Below are positions 45,301 through 62,178 of a stretch of DNA of 64,000 nucleotides, piece after piece. Source of the DNA: Antedon mediterranea (taxonomy: Eukaryota > Echinodermata > Crinoidea > Comatulida > Antedonidae); contig NC_092676.1 in the NCBI RefSeq assembly GCF_964355755.1, forward strand, positions 1,098,288 through 1,162,287, read 5' to 3'. Every line of letters starts with the position of its first letter. Position 1 is the stretch's first letter. Under the pieces are notes generated by a model. That model saw only the letters and a program-made list of their open reading frames with translations, made no database searches and had not been told where the DNA came from. The position numbers were made by a program, and so were the translations under genes.

Positions 45301-48300
45301 TATACTAGGTTACCCCCTTAGTCGTCCAGTATAAGTTAGAGTGGGACCACTGGTCCGGTTTACTCAGCCCTCATCTTTAAAATTTGAGTGTAACTCATTT
45401 ACGATTTTTAAAATATAGGGAAATTTGATACTGTATTTTTGAGAAAATGGCGGATTGTTCCTGGGAGTCACTTGGTGGGATTATACTAGGGTACCTCCTT
45501 AGTTGTCCAGTATAAGTTAGAGTGGGACCACTGGTCCCGTTTACTCAGCCCTCATCTTTAACATTTGAGTGTAACTCAATTACGATTAATATTTTAAAAT
45601 ATAGTGAAATTTGATACTGTATTTGTGAGAAAATGGCGGATTGTTCCTGGGAGTCACTTGGTGGGATTATACTAGGTTACCCCCTTAGTCGTCCAGTATA
45701 AGTTAGAGTGGGACCACTGGTCCGGTTTACTCAGCCCTCATCTTTAAAATTTGAGTGTAACTCATTTACGATTTTTAAAATATAGTGAAATTTGATACTG
45801 TATTTGTGAAAAAATGGCGGATTGTTCCTGGGAGTCACTTGGTGGGATTATACTAGGGTACCTCCTTAGTCGTCCAGTATAAGTTAGAGTAGGACCACTG
45901 GTCCCGTTTACTCAGCCCTCATCTTTAAAATTTGAGTGTAACTCATTTACGATTTTTAAAATATAGTGAAATTTGAAACTGTATTTGTGAGAAAACGGCG
46001 GATTGTTCCTGAGAGTCACTTGGTGGGATTATACTAGGGTACCTCCTTAGTCGTACAGTATAAGTTAGAGTGGGACCACTGGTACTGTTTACTCAGCCCT
46101 CATCTTTTAAATTTGAGTGTAACTCATTTACGATTAAAAAAATATAGTGAAATTTGATACTGTATTTGTGAGAAAATGGCGGATTGTTCCTGGGAGTCAC
46201 TTTGTGGGATTATACTAGGGTACCTCCTTAGTTGTCCAGTAGAAGTTAGAGTGGGACCACTGGTCCCGTTTACTCAGCCCTCATCTTTAACGTTTGAGTG
46301 TAACTCAATTACGATTAATATTTTAAAATATAGTGAAATTTGATACTGTATTTGTGAGAAAACGGCGGATTGTTCCTCGGAGTCACATGGTGGGGTTATA
46401 CTAAGGTACGTCCTTAGTCGTCCAGTATAAGTTAGAGTGCGACCACTGGTCCCGTTTACTCAGCCCTCATCTTTTAATTTGCGTGTAACTCAATTACGAT
46501 AAAATTTTATAAATATAGTGAAAATTGATACTGTATTTGTGAGAAAATGGCGGATTGTTCCTGGGAGTCACTTGGTGGGATTATACTAGGGTACCTCCTC
46601 AGTTGTCCAGTATAAGTTAGAGTGGGACCACTGGTCCCGTTTACTCAGCCCTCATCTTTAACGTTTGAGTGTAACTCAATTACGATTAATATTTTAAAAT
46701 ATAGTGAAATTTGATACTGTATTTGTGAGAAAATGGCGGATTGTTCCTGGGAGTCACTTAGTGGGATTATACTAGGTTACCCCCTTAGTCGTCCAGTATC
46801 AGTTAGAGTGGGACCACTGGTCCGGTTTACTCAGCCCTCATCTTTAACGTTTGAGTGTAACTCAATTACGATTAATATTTTAAAATATAGTGAAATTTGA
46901 TACTGTATTTGTGAGAAAACAGCGGATTGTTCCTGAGAGTCACTTGGTGGGATTATACTACGGTGCCTCCCTAGTCGTCCAGTATAAGTTAGAGTGGGAC
47001 CACTGGTCCCGTTTACTAAGCCCTCATTTTTTAAATTTGAGTGTAACTCATTTACGATTTTAAAAATATAGTGAAATTAGATACTGTATTTGTAAGAAAA
47101 CGGCGGATTGTTCCTCGGAGTCACATGGTGGGGTTATACTAAGGTACGTCCTTAGTCGTCCAGTATAAGTTAGAGTGAGACCACTGGTCCCGTTTACTCA
47201 GCCCTCATCTTTTAAATTTGAGTGTAACTCAATTACGATAAAATTTTTAAAATATAGTGAAATTTGATACTGTATTTGTGAGAAAATGGCGGATTGTTCC
47301 TGGGAGTCACTTGGTGGGATTATACTAGGGTACCCTCTTAGTTGTCCAGTATAAGTTAGAGTGGGACTACTGGTCCCGTTTACTCAGCCCTCATCTTTCA
47401 AATTTGAGTGTAACTCATTTACGATTTTTAAAATATAGTGAAATTTGAAACTGTATTTGTGAGAAAACGGCGGATTGTTCCTGAGAGTCACTTGGTGGGA
47501 TTATACTAGGGTACACCCTTAGTCGTCCAGTATAAGTTAGAGTGGGACCACTGGTCCCGTTTACTCAGCCCTCATCTTTAAAATTTGAGTGTAACTCATT
47601 TACGATTTTTAAAATATAGTGAAATTTGATACTGTATTTGTGAGAAAACGGCGTATTGTTCCTGAGAGTCACTTGGTGGGATTATACTAGAGTACCTCTT
47701 TAGTCATCCTGTATAAGTTAGAGTGGGACCACTGGTCCCGTTTACTCAGCCCTCTTCTTTAACATTTGAGTGTAACTCAATTACGATTAATATTTTAAAA
47801 TATAGTGAAATTTGATACTGTATTTGTGTAAAAATGGCGGATTGTTCCTGGGAGTCACTTGGTGGGATTATACTAGGTTACCCCCTTAGTCGTCCAGTAT
47901 AAGTTAGAGTGGGACCACTGGTCCGGTTTACTCAGCCCTCATCTTTAAAATTTGAGTGTAACTCATTTACGATTTTTAAAATATAGTGAAATTTGATACT
48001 GTATTTGTGAAAAATGGCGGATTGTTCCTGGGAGTCACTTGGTGGGATTATACTAGGGTACCCCCTTAGTCGTCCAGTATAAGTTAGAGTGGGACCACTA
48101 GTCCCGTTTACTCAGCCCTCATCTTTAAAATTTGAGTGTAACTCATTTACGATTTTTAAAATATAGTGAAATTTGAAACTGTATTTGTGAGAAAACGGCG
48201 GATTGTTCCTAAGAGTCACTTGGTGGGATTATACTAGGGTACCTCCTTAGTCGTACAGTATAAGTTAGAGTGGGACCACTGGTACTGTTTACTCAGCCCT

Positions 48301-50515
48301 CATCTTTTAAATTTGAGTGTAACTCATTTACGATTAAAAAAATATAGTGAAATTTGATACTGTATTTGTGAGAAAATGGCGGATTGTTCCTGGGAGTCAC
48401 TTGGTGGGATTATACTAGGGTACCTCCTTAGTTGTCCAGTATAAATTAGAGTAGGACCACTGGTCCCGTTTACTCAGCCCTCATCTTTAAAATTTGAGTT
48501 TAACTCATTTATGATCTTTAAAATATAGTGAAATGTGAAACTGTATTTGTGAGAAAACGGCGGATTGTTCCTGAGAGTCACTTGGTGGGATTATACTAGG
48601 GTACCTCCTTAGTTGTCCAGTATAAGTTAGAGTGGGACTACTGGTCCCGTTTACTCAGCCCTCATCTTTAACATTTGAGTGTAACTCAATTACGATTTTA
48701 AAAATATAGTGAAATTAGATACTGTATTTGTGAGAAAACGGCGGATTGTTCCTGGGAGTCACATGGTGGGATTATACTAAGGTACGTCCTTAGTTGTCCA
48801 GTATAAGTTAGAGTGCGACCACTGGTTTCGTTTACTCAGCCCTCATCTTTTAAATTTGAGTGTAACTCAATTACGATAAAAAATTTTAAAATATAGTGAA
48901 AATTGATACTGTATTTGTGAGAAAATGGCGGATTGTTCCTGGGAGTCACTTTGTGGGATTATACTAGGGTACCTCCTTAGTTGTCCAGTAGAAGTTAGAG
49001 TGGGACCACTGGTCCCGTTTACTCAGCCCTCATCTTTAACGTTTGAGTGTAACTCAATTACGATTAATATTTCAAAATATAGTGAAATTTGATACTGTAT
49101 TTGTGAGAAAACGGCGGATTGTTCCTCGGAGTCACATGGTGGGGTTCTACTAGGGTACGTCCTTAGTCGTCCAGTATAAGTTAGAGTGCGACCACTGGTC
49201 CCGTTTACTCAGCCCTCATCTTTTAATTTGAGTGTAACTCAATTACGATAACATTTTTAAAATATAGTGAAAATTGATACTGTATTTATGAGAAAATGGC
49301 GGATTGTTCCTGGGAGTCACTTGGTGGGATTATACTAGGGTACCTCCTCAGTTATCCAGTATAAGTTAGAGTGGGACCACTGGTCCCGTTTACTCAGCCC
49401 TCATCTTTAACGTTTGAGTGTAACTCAATTACGATTAATATTTTAAAATATAGTGAAATTTGATACTGTATTTGTGAGAAAATGGCGGATTGTTCCTGGG
49501 AGTCACTTAGTGGGATTATACTAGGTTACCCCCTTAGTCGTCCAGTATCAGTTAGAGTGGGACCACTGGTCCGGTTTACTCAGCCCTCATCTTTAACGTT
49601 TGAGTGTAACTCAATTACGATTAATATTTTAAAATATAGTGAAATTTGATACTGTATTTGTGAGAAAACGGCGGATTGTTCCTGAGAGTCACTTGGTGGG
49701 ATTATACTACGGTGCCTCCCTAGTCGTCCAGTATAAGTTAGAGTGGGACCACTGGTCCCGTTTACTAAGTCCTCATCTTTTAAATTTGAGTGTAACTCAT
49801 TTACGATTTTAAAAATATAGTGAACTTTGATACTGTATTTGTAAGAAAACGGCGGATTGTTCCTCGGAGTCACATGGTGGGGTTATACTAAGGTACGTCC
49901 TTAGTCGTCCAGTATAAGTTAGAGTGCGACCACTGGTCCCGTTTACTCAGCCCTCATCTTTTAAATTTGAGTGTAACTCAATTACGATAAAATTTTTAAA
50001 ATATAGTGAAATTTGATACTGTATTTGTGAGAAAATGGCGGATTGTTCCTGGGAGTCACTTGGTGGGATTATACTAAGGTACCCTCTTAGTTGTCCAGTA
50101 TAAGTTAGAGTGGGACCACTGGTCCCGTTTACTCAGCCCTCATCTTTAAAATTTGAGTGTAACTCATTTACGATTTTTAAAATATAGTGAAATTTGAAAC
50201 TGTATTTGTGAGAAAACGGCGGATTGTTCCTGAGAGTCACTTGGTGGGATTATACTAGGGTACACCCTTAGTCGTCCAGTATAAGTTAGAGTGGGACCAC
50301 TGGTCCCGTTTACTCAGCCCTCATCTTTAAAATTTGAGTGTAACTCATTTACGATTTTTAAAATATAGTGAAATTTGATACTGTATTTGTGAGAAAACGG
50401 CGTATTGTTCCTGAGAGTCACTTGGTGGGATTATACTAGAGTACCTCTTTAGTCATCCTGTATGAGTTAGAGTGGGACCACTGGTCCCGTTTACTCAGCC
50501 CTCATCTTTAAAATA
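42341..50515 (+). repeat. Foldback left arm: ~183-bp tandem array (about 45 units)
   Basis: Unit starts cggattgttcctgggagtca and includes ggtgggattatactagggta, the palindrome gggaccactggtccc and tgagtgtaactca. Spacing is mainly 181-186 bp. Marker variants recur 2,750 bp apart (cggtgcctccctagtc at 46,963 and 49,713; gagtacctctttagtcatcc at about 47,690 and 50,440), showing block duplication of about 15 units. Small ORFs are incidental. Confidence 0.9.
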
Positions 50516-50545
50516 TTAATCGTAATTGAGTTACACTCAAATTTT
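50516..50545. other. Foldback centre of symmetry
   Basis: Left arm text catctttaaaat is followed by about 26 bases and then attttaaagataagg, so arms join without any unique middle segment. Confidence 0.8.
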
Positions 50546-53500
50546 AAAGATAAGGGCTGAGTAAACGGGACCAGTGGTCCCACTCTAACTTAAACTGGAC
50601 AACTAAGGAGGTACGCTATTATAATCCCACCAAGTGACTCTCGGGAACAATCCGCCATTTTCTCACAAATACAGTATCAAATTTCACTATATTTTAAAAT
50701 ATTAATCGTAATTGAGTTACACTCAAACGTTAAAGATGAGGGCTGAGTAAACGGGACCAGTGGTCCAACTCTAACTTCTACTGGAGAACTAAGGAGGTAC
50801 CCTAGTATAATCCCACCAAGTGACTCCTAGGAACAATCCGCCATTTTCTCACAAATACAGTATCAATTTTCACTATATTTTAAATTTTTTTACCGTAATT
50901 GAGTTACACTCAAATTTAAAAGATGAGGGCTGAGTAAATGGAACCAGTGGTCGCACTCTAACTTATACTGGACGACTAAGGACGTACCTTAGTATAATCC
51001 CACCATGTGACTCCCAGGAACAATCCGCCGTTTTCTCACAAATACAGTATCTAATTTCACTATATTTTTAAAATCGTAAATGAGTTACACTCAAATTTAA
51101 AAGATGAGGGCTGAGTAAACAAGACAAGTGGTCCCACTCTAACTTATACTGGACGACTAAGGATGCACCCTAGTATAATCCCACCAAGTGACTCTCAGGA
51201 ACAATCCGCCGTTTTCTCACAAATACAGTATCAAATTTCACTATATTTTAAAAATCGTAAATGAGTTACACTCAAATTTAAAAGATGAGGGCTGAGTAAA
51301 CGGGACCAGTGGTCCCACTCTAACTTATACTGGACGACTAAGGGGGTACCCTAGTATAATCCCACCAAGTGACTCTCAGGAACAATCCGCCGTTTTCTCA
51401 CAAATACAGTATCAAATTTCACTATATTTTAAAAATCGTAAATGAGTTACACTCAAATTTTAAAGATGAGGGCTGAGTAAACGGGACCAGTGGTCCCACT
51501 CTAACTTATACTGGACAACTAAAGAGGTACCCTAGTATAATCCCACCAAGTGACTCCCATGAACAATCCGCCATTTTCTCACAAATACAGTATCAAATTT
51601 CACTATATTTTTTAAATCGTAAATGAGTTACATTCATATTTAAAAGATGAGGGCTGAGTAAACGGGACCAGTGGTCCCACTCTAACTTCTACTGGACAAC
51701 TAAGGAGGTACCCTAGTATAATCCCACCAAGTGACTCCCAGGAACAATCCGCCATTTTCTCACAAATACAGTATCAATTTTCACTATATTTTAAATTTTT
51801 TTTACCGTAATTGAGTTACACTCAAATTTAAAAGATGAGGGCTGAGTAAACGGAACCAGTGGTCGCACTCTAACTTATACTGGACGGCTAAGGACGTACC
51901 TTAGTATAATCCCACCATGTGACTCCCAGGAACAATCCGCCGTTTTCTCACAAATACAGTATCTAATTTCACTATATTTTTTAAATCGTAAATGAGTTAC
52001 ATTCATATTTAAAAGATGAAGGCTGAGTAAACGGGACCAGTGGTCCCACTCTAACTTCTACTGGACAACTAAGGAGGTACCCTAGTATAATCCCACCAAG
52101 TGACTCCCAGGAACAATCCGCCATTTTCTCACAAATACAGTATCAATTTTCACTATATTTTAAAATTTTTTTACCGTAATTGAGTTACACTCAAATTTAA
52201 AAGATGAGGACTGAGTAAACGGAACCAGTGGTCGCACTCTAACTTATACTGGACGACTAAGGACGTACCTTAGTATAATCCCACCATGTGACTCCCAGGA
52301 ACAATCCGCCGTTTTCTCACAAATACAGTATCTAATTTCACTATATTTTTAAAATCGTAAATGAGTTACACTCAAATTTAAAAGATGAGGGCTGAGTAAA
52401 CGGGACCAGTGGTCCCACTCTAACTTATACTCGACGACTAAGGATGCACCCTAGTATAATCCCACCAAGTGACTCCCATGAACAATCCGCCATTTTCTCA
52501 CAAATACAGTATCAAATTTCACTATATTTTTTAAATCGTAAATGAGTTACATTCATATTTAAAAGATGAGGGCTGAGTAAACGGGACCAGTGGTCCCACT
52601 CTAACTTCTACTGGACAACTAAGGAGGTACCCTAGTATAATCCCACCAAGTGACTCCCAGGAACAATCCGCCATTTTCTCACAAATACAGTGTCAATTTT
52701 CACTATATTTTAAAATTTTTTTACCGTAATTGAGTTACACTCAAATTTAAAAGATGAGGGCTGAGTAAACGGAACCAGTGGTCGCACTCTAACTTATACT
52801 GGACGGCTAAGGACGTACCTTAGTATAATCTCACCATGTGACTCCCAGGAACAATCCGCCGTTTTCTCACAAATACAGTATCTAATTTCACTATATTTTT
52901 TAAATCGTAAATGAGTTACATTCATATTTAAAAGATGAAGGCTGAGTAAACGGGACCAGTGGTCCCACTCTAACTTCTACTGGACAACTAAGGAGGTACC
53001 CTAGTATAATCCCACCAAGTGACTCCCAGGAACAATCCGCCATTTTCTCACAAATACAGTATCAATTTTCACTATATTTTAAAATTTTTTTACCGTAATT
53101 GAGTTACACTCAAATTTAAAAGATGAGGACTGAGTAAACGGAACCAGTGGTCGCACTCTAACTTATACTGGACGACTAAGGACGTACCTTAGTATAATCC
53201 CACCATGTGACTCCCAGGAACAATCCGCCATTTTCTCACAAATACAGTATCAAATTTCACTATATTTTTTAAATCGTAAATGAGTTACATTCATATTTAA
53301 AAGATGAGGGCTGAGTAAACGGGACCAGTGGTCCCACTCTAACTTCTACTGGACAACTAAGGAGGTACCCTAGTATAATCCCACCAAGTGACTCCTAGGA
53401 ACAATCCGCCATTTTCTCACAAATACAGTATCAATTTTCACTATATTTTAAATTTTTTTACCGTAATTGAGTTACACTCAAATTTAAAAGATGAGGGCTG

Positions 53501-56500
53501 AGTAAATGGAACCAGTGGTCGCACTCTAACTTATACTGGACGACTAAGGACGTACCTTAGTATAATCCCACCATGTGACTCCCAGGAACAATCGGCCGTT
53601 TTCTCACAAATACAGTATCTAATTTCACTATATTTTTAAAATCGTAAATGAGTTACACTCAAATTTAAAAGATGAGGGCTGAGTAAACAGGACAAGTGGT
53701 CCCACTCTAACTTATACTGGACGACTAAGGATGCACCCTAGTATAATCCCACCAAGTGACTCTCAGGAACAATCCGCCGTTTTCTCACAAATACAGTATC
53801 AAATTTCACTATATTTTAAAAATCGTAAATGAGTTACACTCAAATTTAAAAGATGAGGGCTGAGTAAACGGGACCAGTGGTCCCACTCTAACTTATACTG
53901 GACGACTAAGGGGGTACCCTAGTATAATCCCACCAAGTGACTCTCAGGAACAATCCGCCGTTTTCTCACAAATACAGTATCAAATTTCACTATATTTTAA
54001 AAATCGTAAATGAGTTACACTCAAATTTTAAAGATGAGGGCTGAGTAAACGGGACCAGTGGTCCCACTCTAACTTATACTGGACAACTAAGGAGGTACCC
54101 TAGTATAATCCCACCAAGTGACTCCCATGAACAATCCGCCATTTTCTCACAAATACAGTATCAAATTTCACTATATTTTTTAAATCGTAAATGAGTTACA
54201 TTCATATTTAAAAGATGAGGGCTGAGTAAACGGGACCAGTGGTCCCACTCTAACTTCTACTGGACAACTAAGGAGGTACCCTAGTATAATCCCACCAAGT
54301 GACTCCCAGGAACAATCCGCCATTTTCTCACAAATACAGTATCAATTTTCACTATATTTTAAAATTTTTTTACCGTAATTGAGTTACACTCAAATTTAAA
54401 AGATGAGGGCTGAGTAAACGGAACCAATGGTCGCACTCTAACTTATACTTGACGGCTAAGGACGTACCTTAGTATAATCCCACCATGTGACTCCCAGGAA
54501 CAATCCGCCGTTTTCTCACAAATACAGTATCTAATTTCACTATATTTTTTAAATCGTAAATGAGTTACATTCATATTTAAAAGATGAAGGCTGAGTAAAC
54601 GGGACCAGTGGTCCCACTCTAACTTCTACTGGACAACTAAGGAGGTACCCTAGTATAATCCCACCAAGTGACTCCCAGGAACAATCCGCCATTTTCTCAC
54701 AAATACAGTATCAATTTTCACTATATTTTAAATTTTTTTTACCGTAATTGAGTTACACTCAAATTTAAAAGATGAGGACTGAGTAAACGGAACCAGTGGT
54801 CGCACTCTAACTTATACTGGACGACTAAGGACGTACCTTAGTATAATCCCACCATGTGACTCCCAGGAACAATCCGCCGTTTTCTCACAAATACAGTATC
54901 TAATTTCACTATATTTTTAAAATCGTAAATGAGTTACACTCAAATTTAAAAGATGAGGGCTGAGTAAACGGGACCAGTGGTCCCACTCTAACTTATACTC
55001 GACGACTAAGGATGCACCCTAGTATAATCCCACCAAGTGACTCTATGGAACAATCCGCCGTTTTCTCACAAATACAGTTTCAAATTTCACTATATTTTAA
55101 AAATCGTAAATGAGTTACACTCAAATTTAAAAGATGAGGGCTGAGTAAACGGGACCAGTGGTCCCACTCTAACTTATACTGGACGACTAAGGGGGTACCC
55201 TAGTATAATCCTACCAAGTGACTCTCAGGAACAATCCGCTGTTTTCTCACAAATACAGTATCAAATTTCACTATATTTTAAAAATCGTAAATGAGTTACA
55301 CTCAAATTTTAAAGATGAGGGCTGAGTAAACGGGACCAGTGGTCCCACTCTAACTTATACTGGACAACTAAGGAGGTACCCTAGTATAATCCCACCAAGT
55401 GACTCCCAGGAACAATCCGCCATTTTCTCATAAATACAGTATCAAATTTCACTATATTTTTTAAATCGTAAATGAGTTACACTCAAATTTAAAAGGTGAG
55501 GGCTGAGTAAACGGTACCAGTGGTCCCACTCTAACTTATACTGGACGACTAAGGAGGTACCCTAGTATAATCCCACCAAGTGACTCCCAGGAACAATCCG
55601 CTATTTTCTCACGAATACAGTTTCAAATTTAACTATATTTTAAAAATTGTAATTGAGTTACACTCAAATTTTTAAGATGAGGGCTGAGTAAACAGGACCA
55701 GTGGTCGCACTCTAACTTATACTGGACGACTAAGGGGGTACCCTAGTATAATCCCACCAAGTGACTCCCAGGAACAATCCGCCATTTTCTCACAAATACA
55801 GTATCAATTTTCACTATATTTTAAATTTTTTTTACCGTAATTGAGTTACACTCAAATTTAAAAGATGAGGACTGAGTAAACGGAACCAGTGGTCGCACTC
55901 TAACTTATACTGGACGACTAAGGACGTACCTTAGTATAATCCCACCATGTGACTCCCAGGAACAATCCGCCGTTTTCTCACAAATACAGTATCTAATTTC
56001 ACTATATTTTTAAAATCGTAAATGAGTTACACTCAAATTTAAAAGATGAGGGCTGAGTAAACGGGACCAGTGGTCCCACTCTAACTTATACTCGACGACT
56101 AAGGATGCACCCTAGTATAATCCCACCAAGTGACTCTATGGAACAATCCGCCGTTTTCTCACAAATACAGTTTCAAATTTCACTATATTTTAAAAATCGT
56201 AAATGAGTTACACTCAAATTTAAAAGATGAGGGCTGAGTAAACGGGACCAGTGGTCCCACTCTAACTTATACTGGACGACTAAGGGGGTACCCTAGTATA
56301 ATCCTACCAAGTGACTCTCAGGAACAATCCGCTGTTTTCTCACAAATACAGTATCAAATTTCACTATATTTTAAAAATCGTAAATGAGTTACACTCAAAT
56401 TTTAAAGATGAGGGCTGAGTAAACGGGACCAGTGGTCCCACTCTAACTTATACTGGACAACTAAGGAGGTACCCTTGTATAATCCCACCAAGTGACTCCC

Positions 56501-57056
56501 AGGAACAATCCGCCATTTTCTCATAAATACAGTATCAAATTTCACTATATTTTTTAAATCGTAAATGAGTTACACTCAAATTTAAAAGGTGAGGGCTGAG
56601 TAAACGGTACCAGTGGTCCCACTCTAACTTATACTGTACGACTAAGGAGGTACCCTAGTATAATCCCACCAAGTGACTCCCAGGAACAATCCGCCATTTT
56701 CTCACGAATACAGTTTCAAATTTAACTATATTTTAAAAATTGTAATTGAGTTACACTCAAATTTTTAAGATGAGGGCTGAGTAAACAGGACCAGTGGTCG
56801 CACTCTAACTTATACTGGACGACTAAGGGGGTACCCTAGTATAATCCCACCAAGTGACTCCCAGGAACAATCCGCCATTTTCTCACAAATACAGTTTCAA
56901 ATTTAACTATATTTTAAAAATCGTAATTGAGTTACACTCAAATTTTAGTGATGAGGGCTGAGTAAACGGGACCAGTGGTCCCACTCTAACTTATACTGGA
57001 CGACTAAGGGGGTACCCTAGTATAATCCCACCAAGTGAATCCCAGGAACAATCCGC
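50546..57056 (-). repeat. Foldback right arm: inverted ~183-bp array (about 36 units)
   Basis: Same unit as the left arm in reverse orientation, about 1.6 kb shorter. It has its own block duplication: the ctctatggaacaatcc variant recurs about 1,090 bp apart (about 55,041 and 56,133). Confidence 0.9.
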
Positions 57057-57221
57057 CGTTTTTCTCACAAATATTTAATTCCTAATACCATAAAAGCCAT
57101 AAGTAACAATGAAAATGTAAAGAATGCACAAACGGCGTTTCATAGTTATTGTTGGCTGGAAAAAATAAAAGTGGGCTGGCTTATTGTTGGCTGGCTTATT
57201 GTTGGCTAGCTTGACACAAGC
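57057..57221 (-). repeat. Foldback outer domain, right
   Basis: Inverted copy of 42,175-42,340, ending at 57,221, followed by caaatgtac. Confidence 0.85.
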
Positions 57222-57591
57222 CAAATGTACAGCATATACATGTTACAGCAGAGCACCTGCACAAATTCACTCCCAGGCCTCCTAACGCCTGTAAAACTGG
57301 TTTTTCCTGGTTTTATAAATAAACTCTGGCAGGGCCTGATCTGGCAAAATCGACAAAGGTTACGCCTGCTACTACTACTTGATTGAATTCTATTAAAATA
57401 AACGTGTATATATTAATGTACATAACAGGTAATATTGAGGTTTGCTTCTAATCTATAACTTTCAAAAACCAAAATGTATGTATTTACCCCAAAAATAAAG
57501 TGAATTCCTTCTCTACTACCTGATCGTCGAAGGATAATCTTTTCTTTAAAGCAAGCGAGCTGAGCAGCCTCTTGGTGGCGTTTGAGCACGT
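57222..57591. repeat. Duplicated segment copy B, right part
   Basis: Matches 8,406-8,644 and then, without interruption at about 57,450, 18,173-18,329. It therefore serves as the empty site for the Helentron-like cluster. Confidence 0.7.
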
Positions 57592-58200
57592 ATTCATATT
57601 CATGATTCCATGGTTTGATTGGTTACTACATTTTCGCAAAAGTTATTACACACTGTTCATGTTCCGCCATTTTTCGCGGAAACTTCTGCAGGCTGCGCAA
57701 GATTATTTTTGCACCCTCTTTAAATTTGATTGGTAAATATATGCTGTTACTGTTACCTTTATTACTAATTAAGTTAATGCAATACTGTAGCCAGGATGAT
57801 TGTTGTAGAATCTGGGCTATGTATGGATTCTAGGCCGTATTAAATGCCACTCACTGTGCATGCACTGAACTAAACTGTCCCGTAATATTTGCTTGATTGC
57901 ACGTCCCGGTAATCCCATTATGTAGGCCTAGCTTTATAATTTTTTTATATAAGGTTTGATGAATACAAAAAGTAAACCAATGTTTCATTAGTTTGGTTAG
58001 AGTTAAAGGTTAGTTAGATTAGTCTATAGGATACTAATTTATTATGTATTCCCTTTATTTATACTGGGTGGCGGTGTATTAAAAATAATATCCTTGTTTG
58101 ATTCTTTTTTAATGATATGATGTACCACTAACTGACTGTACTCTCTCTGTATCTGTGTTTATAGTATATGATGATGTGTTCTTTTGTTTATGTTTCTCAG
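57592..58200. other. Probable ATG5 promoter and 5' region
   Basis: No coding sequence recognised. An acceptor (atgtttctcag at 58,190-58,200) directly before the ATG5 start exon implies a non-coding first exon somewhere upstream; its donor could not be chosen. A 72-codon ORF at 57,615-57,833 has no protein-like support. Confidence 0.4.
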
Positions 58201-58215
58201 TGTTACAGTTATATA

Positions 58216-62115
<3,900 letters not shown>

Positions 62116-62172
62116 AAAGTACTGTATTTTTACCTTGGTGTTATCACTCTGAAATTATATGATTAAAAATTG

Positions 62173-62178
62173 AATAAA
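62173..62178 (+). terminator. ATG5 polyadenylation signal
   Basis: AATAAA 58 nt after the stop codon, in the expected orientation. Confidence 0.6.

Larger units (their letters stand above)
42175..57221. mobile_element. Giant foldback (inverted-repeat) element, about 15 kb
   Basis: Begins gcttgtgtcaagctagcc and ends with the exact complement ggctagcttgacacaagc. Each end has a ~165-bp unique outer domain, then a long array of a ~183-bp repeat. The arrays face each other and meet at about 50,530, so the element is one large imperfect palindrome. It is flanked by ttaatgtac and caaatgtac (last seven bases identical), and copy A carries the uninterrupted site. This matches the plan of foldback elements (Drosophila FB, sea urchin TU) but is far larger. 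No ORF, so no encoded transposase. Confidence 0.85.

Noticed and set aside
49580-49873. 97-codon ORF in the foldback arm
   Set aside because: Chance frame over 1.5 repeat units, disrupted in neighbouring units.
42341-57056. Centromeric or ordinary satellite DNA
   Set aside because: Opposed orientation, unique outer domains, flanking target repeat and an empty paralogous site fit a foldback element better.
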